Assembly (NCBI RefSeq): GCF_024496245.1
Contig: NZ_CP101740.1
Location: 1,425,501 to 1,489,500 of the forward strand
Length of the DNA: 64,000 bases
From: Sphingomonas qomolangmaensis
GTDB lineage: Bacteria; Pseudomonadota; Alphaproteobacteria; Sphingomonadales; Sphingomonadaceae
Reading direction: 5' to 3'
Positions 51,693-58,303 of this stretch are shown in pieces. The notes under the pieces were generated by a model that saw only the letters and a list, made by a program, of their open reading frames with translations, ran no database searches and was not told the origin of the DNA. Numbering within the stretch: position 1 is the first letter of the stretch; each line of letters begins with the position of its first letter. Made by a program: the position numbers and the translations under genes.

Positions 51693-52751
51693 TCAGAACA
51701 CCGCATGATCGCCGCGTTCGGCCTGCGCCTGCCCGGCCAGGAGCTGCGCGTGATAGTCGGCGAGCGTCTGGGTGCCGGTCGAGGGGGTGGCGTCGGCGTC
51801 GTAGCGGCCGGTTTGCGGATCGAGCACGAGCATCGATTCGGTGGCGTAATAGCGTCCGATCCGCGCGAGTTCGGCCTTGGCGGCGAGCGGCGGGGCGATG
51901 CGGCCGAGCGCCGACAGCACTGCGATGATCGTGTCGAGCAGCTTGACCGGCACCTGGCGGAAGCGCGGCGGGCGGCCGAGCAGGGCGAACAGCGCCTCGC
52001 CCTGCTGGCGCGGTGTCTGCGCCGGGCCGGGGCCGCCGATCGGCAGGATGCGGTTCCAGCGGCCGGGGTCGTCGAGGCAGTCGACCAGATAGGCGGCGAG
52101 ATCGTCGTCGCTGATCGGCTTGCACGCGGTGAGGCTACCGTCGCCGAAGAGCAGATAGGGTTTGCCGGCGCGCACCCGCTCGACCTGGCCCGAGAGCGAT
52201 TTGAAGAAGGCGGTAGGGCGGACGATCGAATAGCGGAGCCCCGAGGCGATGAGCTCGGCTTCGAAGGCGAGCTTGGCGTGCTGGAAGGCGAGCAGCGGCT
52301 TCTGGACGCAGATCGCCGAGAGCTGGATGAAATGCGGGATGCCGGCGGCTTTGGCGGCGGCGAGCGCGTTGCTGTGCGCGGCGTGGTCGATCGCCCAGGC
52401 ATCGGCGGGGGTGCCGGTGCGCGAGGCCAGGCAGGAGATGATGGCGTCGAAACGTTCGCGTGCGATGGCGGTGGCGAGCGCGGCGGGGTCGGTGATTTTG
52501 CCGTGGCGGAGGGTGGGGTTTTGCCCCCCTTCCGTTCGCGCTGAGCTTGTCGAAGTGCCGTTCTTTTCTTTTGCGGTGTTGGGGGGGAGGTTGGGGTCCA
52601 CGTCGGGTGTTGCACCGGGACGGACGAAGCAGATGGTTTCATATCCGCATGCCACCAGCGCGCGGACGGTGGCGCGGCCGATGGTGCCGGTGCCGCCGAG
52701 GACCAGGATGCGGCGGGGTAGTTGGCTAGGGTGGGCTATTTCATCCTCCAC
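51693..52751 (-). CDS. NAD(P)-binding protein resembling 8-vinyl reductase BciA, with in-frame repeat
   Basis: About 352 residues, atypical SDR/NmrA fold. RILVLGGTGTIGRATVRALV binds NADPH. The body (CLASRTGTPADAWAIDH, ICVQKPLLAFQHAKLAFE, YSIVRPTAFFKSLSGQ, ILPIGGPG, IGRYYATESMLVLDP) matches what I know of BciA, which reduces the 8-vinyl group of divinyl (bacterio)chlorophyllide. Between the nucleotide motif and LRHGKITDP there is an insert of about 25 residues (NTAKEKNGTSTSSARTEGG) that is encoded by a dispersed repeat. GTG 52751 is a guess; ATG 52826 lies in another repeat copy. Whether the enzyme still works, or the strain makes bacteriochlorophyll, cannot be told from this window. Confidence 0.75.
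   Translation of the reverse strand: MEDEIAHPSQLPRRILVLGGTGTIGRATVRALVACGYETICFVRPGATPDVDPNLPPNTAKEKNGTSTSSARTEGGQNPTLRHGKITDPAALATAIARERFDAIISCLASRTGTPADAWAIDHAAHSNALAAAKAAGIPHFIQLSAICVQKPLLAFQHAKLAFEAELIASGLRYSIVRPTAFFKSLSGQVERVRAGKPYLLFGDGSLTACKPISDDDLAAYLVDCLDDPGRWNRILPIGGPGPAQTPRQQGEALFALLGRPPRFRQVPVKLLDTIIAVLSALGRIAPPLAAKAELARIGRYYATESMLVLDPQTGRYDADATPSTGTQTLADYHAQLLAGQAQAERGDHAVF
52529..52575. repeat. CGTTCG-type repeat arm inside the bciA-like gene
   Basis: Reads CTTCCGTTCGCGCTGAGCTT then GTCGAAGTGCCGTTC, the same left arm as the intergenic copies. The inverse arm is missing. It is translated in frame without stops. Confidence 0.85.
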
Positions 52752-52774
52752 TATCGCGGTTGCCAAACTCTCCA

Positions 52775-52896
52775 ACCGTTCGTGCTGAGTATCGGCTGAG
52801 CTCGTCGAAGCGGCGTATCGAAGCACCGGTCCGCTTGGGGCAAGGTCCTTCGATACGGGTCTTTGCCAAGCTCAGCCCCTACTCAGGACGAACGGT
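52775..52896. repeat. Degenerate CGTTCG-type repeat between gspE and the bciA-like gene
   Basis: Left arm ACCGTTCGTGCTGAG and right arm CTCAGGACGAACGGT enclose nested rearranged copies (TCGGCTGAGCTCGTCGAAG and CTTCGATACGGGTCTTTGCC). Together with the copy at 52529 the element brackets the 5' end of the bciA-like gene. Confidence 0.75.
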
Positions 52897-52917
52897 GGGT
52901 AGGGAGATGGTGCCCCA

Positions 52918-54420
52918 TCACGCCTCGTCCCTCACCACCCGCGCGACCTCCTCGACCGTCGTCACCCCGGCGCGCACCTTTGCCACGCCATCGTCGAGCA
53001 GCGAGGGATTGTCGCCCCCCCTCGCCGCACGTTCGAGCTCGGCTTCCGAAGCACCGTCGTGGATCATCGCCTGGAACCGATCGTCGACCGCGACGACTTC
53101 GTACAGGCCGGCGCGGCCACGATAGCCGTCGCCATTGCATTCGTCGCAGCCGACCGGGCGCCACACCGGCTCGCCCACCGTCAGCACATTGCCGAGCAGC
53201 AGCGCGTCGCCGGGGGTCGCGACATCCTCGCGGCGGCAATGCGGGCACAGCCGGCGAACCAGCCGCTGCGCGCACAGGCCGACCACCATCGGTGCGAGCA
53301 GGTAGCGCTCGACCCCCATGTCGATCAGCCGCGTGACCGATCCCACCGCCGAATTGGTGTGGAGCGTCGAGAGCACGAAATGGCCGGTCATCGCCGATCG
53401 CACCGCGGTCTGCGCGGTTTCCTGGTCGCGGATTTCGCCGACCATGATGACGTCGGGGTCCTGGCGCAGGATCGCGCGAAGGCCGCGTGCGAAGGTCATG
53501 TCGGTGCGCGGATTGACCTGCGTCTGCGCGATGCCGCCGAGCTCGTACTCGATCGGGTCTTCGACCGTCATCACGTTGCGCTTGCGATCGTTGAGGCGGG
53601 TGAGCGCGGTGTAGAGCGTCGTGGTCTTGCCCGAACCGGTGGGGCCGGTGACCAGCAGGATGCCGTGCGGGCGTTCGAGCAGGCGGGTGAAGACGCTGCG
53701 GTCACGGTCGCTCATGCCGAGCTTGCCGAGGTCGAGCGTCATCCCGCCGCGCTCGAGCAGGCGCATCACCACGCGCTCGCCATGCTGGGTCGGGATCGTC
53801 GACACGCGCGCGTCGACGTCGTGGCCGCCGATCCGCAGCGTGACGCGGCCATCCTGCGGGGTGCGCTTTTCGGCGATGTCGAGCTTGGCCATCACCTTGA
53901 TCCGGCTGACCAGCAAGGGCGCGAGCGCGCGTTGCGGCTCGACGATGTCGCGCAGCACGCCGTCGATGCGGAAGCGAACGACGAGGCGCTTTTCCTGCGT
54001 CTCGACATGGACGTCCGACGCGCCTTCCTTGATCGCTTCGAGCAGGAGCGCGTTGATGAGGCGGATGACGGGCGAATCGTCGCGGGTGTCGAGCAGGTCG
54101 TCGACCGCCGCCGCCGAATCGGCGAGCGCCGCCAGGTCGGTTTCGGTGATCTCGAAATCGGCGGCGTTGGTGCTGCGGTCGCCATAGCCTGCGCTCAACG
54201 CGGCGTCGAAGGCGTCGTCGGGGACCATGACCATCGCCGCGCCGGGGGCGATCCGCTGGACCTCGATCAGCGCGTCGAGCGTCACGTCGCCGCGATGGAC
54301 GCATTCGGTGCCCCCCTGCCCTGCGCGCAGCAGCACGCCGTGCTTGCGGGCAAAGCCATAAGGCAGCCGCGCGAGCGGCGGCGGCGCGGCGGTTTCCTCG
54401 ATGATCAGCGTGTCGGTCAT
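52918..54420 (-). CDS. gspE: T2SS secretion ATPase GspE
   Basis: A 500-residue cytoplasmic ATPase that powers pseudopilus growth. N-terminal N1E-like domain to about 105, then N2E (NALLLEAIKEGASDVHVE). ATPase: Walker A GPTGSGKTTTLYTAL, Asp box TVEDPIEYELGG, Walker B ILRQDPDVIMVGEIRD, His box STLHTNSAVG. A four-cysteine zinc site follows (CPHC and CDEC). ATG 54420 overlaps the gspM stop by ATGA. Last gene of gspL-gspM-gspE. Confidence 0.97.
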   Translation of the reverse strand: MTDTLIIEETAAPPPLARLPYGFARKHGVLLRAGQGGTECVHRGDVTLDALIEVQRIAPGAAMVMVPDDAFDAALSAGYGDRSTNAADFEITETDLAALADSAAAVDDLLDTRDDSPVIRLINALLLEAIKEGASDVHVETQEKRLVVRFRIDGVLRDIVEPQRALAPLLVSRIKVMAKLDIAEKRTPQDGRVTLRIGGHDVDARVSTIPTQHGERVVMRLLERGGMTLDLGKLGMSDRDRSVFTRLLERPHGILLVTGPTGSGKTTTLYTALTRLNDRKRNVMTVEDPIEYELGGIAQTQVNPRTDMTFARGLRAILRQDPDVIMVGEIRDQETAQTAVRSAMTGHFVLSTLHTNSAVGSVTRLIDMGVERYLLAPMVVGLCAQRLVRRLCPHCRREDVATPGDALLLGNVLTVGEPVWRPVGCDECNGDGYRGRAGLYEVVAVDDRFQAMIHDGASEAELERAARGGDNPSLLDDGVAKVRAGVTTVEEVARVVRDEA

Positions 54421-54914
54421 TGCGCGAACTCGATCGTGGCGGCGACATGGCCCGGCGTCGGGCGGCGGACGATGTCGGTGCGGACGACGCCGAGCGCCGA
54501 CGAGCGGCTGACCTCGGCGATCCAGCCGACGACATTGTCGTAGCTCGCGTCGGTGACCGCGGCGCGGACGCCGCCTTCGATCGGGGTTACGGTCGGAGCG
54601 AGACCGAAGCCCTGTGCCGCGCCGGTGACGATCGTCTCGGGTGGCCCCTCGCGGCGGGTGGCATTGGGGGTGAGCGTGCCTGCCGCGCGGATGCGGGCGT
54701 TGAGCGTTTCGTAGGTGCGGATGTCGGCCTGCGCCTCGGCACGCGCGTCCTGGATCGGCTTGATCACGCCGTAGACCAGCACCACCCCAGCGAGCAGCGT
54801 GCCGAGTACCGAGACGAGGAGGCGCTCGCGCTGCGAAAGCCCGCTCCACCAGGTGTCGAGGCGGAGCAGCGCAGCCTCGATCCGGCTGCGTTCGATGATT
54901 CGGATCGTCCTCAT
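54417..54914 (-). CDS. gspM: T2SS protein GspM
   Basis: A 165-residue bitopic protein. Short cytoplasmic N-terminus, one helix at about 34-53 (LLVSVLGTLLAGVVLVYGVI), a coiled-coil (QDARAEAQADIRTYETLNAR) and a ferredoxin-like periplasmic domain. WWSGLSQRERLLVSV before the helix is typical of GspM. Overlaps gspL upstream and gspE downstream. Partner of GspL in the inner-membrane platform. Confidence 0.9.
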   Translation of the reverse strand: MRTIRIIERSRIEAALLRLDTWWSGLSQRERLLVSVLGTLLAGVVLVYGVIKPIQDARAEAQADIRTYETLNARIRAAGTLTPNATRREGPPETIVTGAAQGFGLAPTVTPIEGGVRAAVTDASYDNVVGWIAEVSRSSALGVVRTDIVRRPTPGHVAATIEFAQ

Positions 54915-56002
54915 GCGCCGGTCGCCGTCAATCGGAGGGTGCCGCCGGGGCCTTGCACGACGCGGCCGGTGATCCGCGCGTCGGCGAGCGCCGCGGTGAT
55001 TCGCGCGGCTGTGCCGGGCTGGAGCGAATCGAGATCGAGGATCAGTGTCGATCCCTCGAAGCGCATCGAGCGGACGGTGATCGCGCTCGCGACCGGGGCG
55101 AGCGCGCTCGATACGCGGGTGACGAGCGGCAGGAAGGCGCTGGCGCGGCCGGGTTCGGGCAGCATGTCGGCCACCGAGCCCGCCAAGTCGGCGGCGTTGG
55201 TGGGGGTGCCCGGCGCGGCGGTGGCGACCAGCAGCCGCGTCTCGTCCTGGCGGCGATCGGCGATTGCGCGCAGCATCAGCGTATCGGCGACCGCGATCGA
55301 GGCATGCGCGACGATGCCGAGCCCGATCACCCAGGCGAGGCGACGGCGATAGGTGGGCACCGCGACCCGGCGGCGGGCATAGATGCCGGTGCGAAGATCG
55401 AGCGCGGGGTTGGCGAGCCGGCGGGTGAGCGGGGCCTCGCCCATCTCGGCGGGAAGCGCCCCCATGTCCTCGGGCAGCGGCGCGCCATAGGAGCGGATCG
55501 CGGGGCGGCCGGCGGCGTCCCAGGCGGTGCGTAGTACCGGCGCGGGCAGCGCGAAGCCGGTGCCGTCGCCGGCGCGGACGACTGCGCGGGTATCACCCAA
55601 TTGCACCGCCCATTCGCCCGGATCGGGCTGCGGCAGCGCGAGCGCGTCGGGGACGACCGCGGCGGCGCCCAGGCCAGCTTCGTCGGCGATCGCCGCCCAC
55701 ACTTCCATCCGTTCGTGGCGGACGACGCCGACCAGATAGCGTTTGGGGGCGATTTCGGCGCCGAGCACCAGATGCACCGCATCGAGCGAATCGGCGATCA
55801 TCTCCTCGACCGCGAAGGGCAACGCCTCGATCCGCTTGGCGCGGGAGGACAGCGGCAGATCGACCGCGAGCAGCCGCACATCCTCGGTCGGCACGAGCAA
55901 GGTTGCCGGGCCTTCGCCATCGGCTATGGTGACGCTGCCGCCGTCGAGCGTCCAGACGCCCGCTGCGGGGCGCTGGTCTGCGGGGGTTCGCTGGTGGCTC
56001 AT
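54911..56002 (-). CDS. gspL: T2SS protein GspL
   Basis: A 363-residue protein linking the ATPase to the platform. Actin-like cytoplasmic domain (1 to about 235: LLVPTEDVRLLAVDLPLSS, LPFAVEEMIADSLDAVHLVL), one helix about 240-258 (LAWVIGLGIVAHASIAVAD), and a periplasmic ferredoxin-like domain. Start ATG 56002; ATG 56050 is possible. gspG begins divergently just 57 bp away, so the promoters of the two T2SS blocks must overlap. Confidence 0.92.
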   Translation of the reverse strand: MSHQRTPADQRPAAGVWTLDGGSVTIADGEGPATLLVPTEDVRLLAVDLPLSSRAKRIEALPFAVEEMIADSLDAVHLVLGAEIAPKRYLVGVVRHERMEVWAAIADEAGLGAAAVVPDALALPQPDPGEWAVQLGDTRAVVRAGDGTGFALPAPVLRTAWDAAGRPAIRSYGAPLPEDMGALPAEMGEAPLTRRLANPALDLRTGIYARRRVAVPTYRRRLAWVIGLGIVAHASIAVADTLMLRAIADRRQDETRLLVATAAPGTPTNAADLAGSVADMLPEPGRASAFLPLVTRVSSALAPVASAITVRSMRFEGSTLILDLDSLQPGTAARITAALADARITGRVVQGPGGTLRLTATGA

Positions 56003-56059
56003 GCCGGGGGCGCCATCGATTGTAACATTGCTTTCATGGACCGGTCGCATGGGGCGTGG

Positions 56060-56563
56060 ATGCGCATCTTATTGAAACAGTTTCATGACAGCCGGCGTGC
56101 CCGCGGACAATCCCGCGCGCGCACCATCGTCGAAAACCCCAATGTCGCCGAAAACGAGGCCGGTCTTACCCTGGTCGAGATGATCGTCGTGCTGGCGATC
56201 ATCGCGCTGGTCGCGGCGCTGATCGTGCCCAACGTGATCGGCCGGCCCGACGAAGCGCGGGTGACGGTGGCGAACACCGACATCCGGACGATCTCCGCCG
56301 CGCTGAAGATGTACCGGCTCGACAACGGATCGTATCCGACGACGGCGCAGGGGCTGAAGGCGCTCGCCGAAAAGCCGACGACGCCGCCGATCCCCTCGAG
56401 CTGGTCGTCAGAGGGGTATCTGGGGCAAGTGCCCGAGGATCCTTGGGGCAATCCGTACAGCTATGCCTCGCCCGCGCCTGGCGGGTTTGCGCTGAAGTCG
56501 CTCGGCAAGGACGGGCAGCCCGGCGGCGAAGGTCTCGACGCGGACCTGACGGGCGGGAAATAG
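56060..56563 (+). CDS. gspG: T2SS major pseudopilin GspG
   Basis: A 167-residue major pseudopilin. Cleavage site NEAG/LTLVEMIVVLAIIAL at residue 35, with Leu instead of the usual Phe at +1 and Glu at +5 kept. The leader of 35 residues (MRILLKQFHDSRRARG onward) is long but not repeat-derived. The mature part is standard GspG: LKMYRLDNGSYPTTAQGLKAL, QVPEDPWGNPYSY and the C-terminal calcium-site region GKDGQPGGEGLDADL. ATG 56060 is used; another ATG at 56037 would lengthen the leader. Confidence 0.94.
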   Translation: MRILLKQFHDSRRARGQSRARTIVENPNVAENEAGLTLVEMIVVLAIIALVAALIVPNVIGRPDEARVTVANTDIRTISAALKMYRLDNGSYPTTAQGLKALAEKPTTPPIPSSWSSEGYLGQVPEDPWGNPYSYASPAPGGFALKSLGKDGQPGGEGLDADLTGGK

Positions 56564-56566
56564 GCA

Positions 56567-57025
56567 ATGCCCGCGCGCCGTGCCGGCGAGCTCGGCATGA
56601 CTTTGATCGAGATGCTGATCGTGCTGGCGATCATCGCGGTGGCGGCGGGATCGGTGACGCTGGGGATCGGCGCGGCGACTCGCTCGCCCTCGGCCGAGAG
56701 CGAGGCGCGGCGATTGGCGCAGCGGCTGCAGGCGGCGGCTGACGATGCGATGCTGGGCGATACGATGGTGGCGTTCACCGCGCGCAAGACCGGCTATGGT
56801 TTTGCGCGGTTCGGCGCTGGGGGCGAAATGCAGGCGTTCGAGGGCGATGCGCTGGGGTTTCACCAATTGCCGGGGGGAATGACGATGACCTTGTCGCTGC
56901 GTCCGCCGGTGGTGCTTGGCCCCGACGGCGCGGGCAAGCCGATGACCGCGACGGTCGAGGCGGGATCGCAGCGCTGGGTGGTGCTGTATGACGGGCTGAC
57001 CGCCAATGTGATGCCGGCGGCGTGA
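56567..57025 (+). CDS. gspH: T2SS minor pseudopilin GspH
   Basis: A 152-residue pseudopilin with short leader MPARRAGELG cleaved before MTLIEMLIVLAIIAVAA (Met at +1, Glu at +5). The mature domain fits GspH (SEARRLAQRLQAAADDAMLG, TGYGFARFG). It starts 3 bp after gspG and its TGA overlaps the GTG of gspI. Confidence 0.92.
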   Translation: MPARRAGELGMTLIEMLIVLAIIAVAAGSVTLGIGAATRSPSAESEARRLAQRLQAAADDAMLGDTMVAFTARKTGYGFARFGAGGEMQAFEGDALGFHQLPGGMTMTLSLRPPVVLGPDGAGKPMTATVEAGSQRWVVLYDGLTANVMPAA

Positions 57026-57516
57026 GATTCGTCGAGAATCTTCCTTTCGCGCTTCTGTCCCCCTCCCGCTTGCGGGAAGGGTTAGGGGAGGGCCTGTCCG
57101 CAAGCGCGGTCCGTGAAGTTACAGGCCCTCCCCCGACCCCTCCCGTAAACGGGAGGGGAGGAGAAGCGGGCTTTTCGCTCATCGAGGCGATGGTCGCGCT
57201 GGCGATTCTCGCGATCGCCACCGTCGGGCTGATCCGTACCACCGAGACGCACATCGATTCGACGCGCGGGATGGAGCAGCGTGCCATCGCGATGTGGGTG
57301 GCGGAGAACCGATTGGCCGAGCTCGAGATCGGGCTAGCACCGCCCGACCAGGTCGAGATGCTGGGGCAGCCCTGGCGCGTCGCGGTGCGGCGGACCGGCA
57401 CCGACGATCCCGAGATCGAACGGGTGCGGATCGAGGTGTTCGCTGGCGCCGCGAGCGGACCCAATGGATCGCCGCTTGCATCGCTCGACGGTTTCCTCGA
57501 CGCAGGCGCAGCATGA
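57022..57516 (+). CDS. gspI: T2SS minor pseudopilin GspI with repeat-encoded leader
   Basis: A 164-residue pseudopilin. The cleavage site GEAG/FSLIEAMVALAILAI is at residue 50, against about 6-10 in known GspI proteins. GTG 57022 overlaps the gspH stop (GTGA), which strongly fixes the start. Residues about 13-46 are encoded by a palindromic repeat (57059-57160) in the same frame as in gspJ (SPSRLREGLGEGL ... PPPTPPVNGRG). No internal ATG or GTG offers a shorter leader. The mature domain is normal (MEQRAIAMWVAENRLAELE). If the leader is tolerated by prepilin peptidase, the protein should still work in the pseudopilus tip. Confidence 0.93.
   Translation: MRFVENLPFALLSPSRLREGLGEGLSASAVREVTGPPPTPPVNGRGGEAGFSLIEAMVALAILAIATVGLIRTTETHIDSTRGMEQRAIAMWVAENRLAELEIGLAPPDQVEMLGQPWRVAVRRTGTDDPEIERVRIEVFAGAASGPNGSPLASLDGFLDAGAA
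57059..57160. repeat. Twin-hairpin GGGAGGGG repeat inside the gspI leader
   Basis: Arms CCCCTCCCGCTTGCGGGAAG and CCTCCCGTAAACGGGAGGGG with a centre of about 50 bp. Fully open in the gspI frame. Confidence 0.9.
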
Positions 57517-58292
57517 ACCGGCTGATCATCATCACCCCGCGCCAGTCGAAGCTGGCGATCGATCTGTTCACCGCCGGCATGGTCGCGTCGGTGGCATGGG
57601 CGCTCGCCGGCCTTACCTGGCGGATCGCGGGCCATGCCGGGCAAGGCGCGATCACCGTGCCGTCGGGGACGCGGCCGGTGAGCGTCGCGCCCGATATCGC
57701 GCCCGCGCTCGCGCTCGCACCGTTCGGCAAGGCGGCGCAGGTCGCCGCGGCGCAGGCGACGGGGTTGCAGATCGCGCTGAAGGGCGTGGTGTTCGCGGTG
57801 CCGGCCAGCTTCTCGGTCGCCTATATCTCGAACGCGGGCGAGGCGGCCAAGCCGTTCCGCATCGGCGACGGCATTGGCGGCGCGACGATCGAGGGAATCC
57901 AGCGCGACCGCGTGCTGCTGAACAATGCCGGGCGGACCGAATTCCTGGCATTCCCCGATCCCGCCGCCGGACCCGCACCCGCCCCGGGCGCGCCGCCAGC
58001 GCCCGGCGCCGCACCGGCTGCCGCGCCCCCTGCCCCCGCGCCGGCGCCGCAAGCCGCCGCATCGCTGCTGCAGCGCTTCGACGCGACGCCGACCGAGGGC
58101 GGCTATGCCGTCGGCCAGAATGCCCCGCCGGGGATGCAGCCGGGCGACGTCGTCCAGTCGGTCAATGGCCAGGCATTGGGCCGCGGTCCTGCCGACCAGG
58201 CCGCGTTCGCCGCCGCCGCGCGCAGCGGATCGGCGCAGATACAAGTCGTGCGCGACGGCAAGCCCGTGACGCTCACCGTCCCCTTACGCTAG
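57513..58292 (+). CDS. gspC: T2SS protein GspC
   Basis: A 259-residue bitopic protein connecting platform and secretin. Cytoplasmic N-terminus, helix at about 20-38 (AGMVASVAWALAGLTW), and HR domain (ATGLQIALKGVVFAVPASF, GATIEGIQRDRVLLNN). A Pro/Ala linker leads to a C-terminal PDZ domain with GMQPGDVVQSVNGQALGRGP. ATG 57513 overlaps the gspI stop. Followed 11 bp later by gspD. Confidence 0.94.
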   Translation: MNRLIIITPRQSKLAIDLFTAGMVASVAWALAGLTWRIAGHAGQGAITVPSGTRPVSVAPDIAPALALAPFGKAAQVAAAQATGLQIALKGVVFAVPASFSVAYISNAGEAAKPFRIGDGIGGATIEGIQRDRVLLNNAGRTEFLAFPDPAAGPAPAPGAPPAPGAAPAAAPPAPAPAPQAAASLLQRFDATPTEGGYAVGQNAPPGMQPGDVVQSVNGQALGRGPADQAAFAAAARSGSAQIQVVRDGKPVTLTVPLR

Positions 58293-58303
58293 AGAAACGA
58301 TCC

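Noticed and set aside
51693..52751. Photosynthesis gene cluster
   Set aside because: Only the bciA-like gene is present; neighbours are T2SS and DUF1206 genes.
52918..54849. Upstream extension of gspE to 54849
   Set aside because: The extra N-terminal part is a shadow of gspM in another frame; ATG 54420 overlaps the gspM stop as in the rest of the operon.
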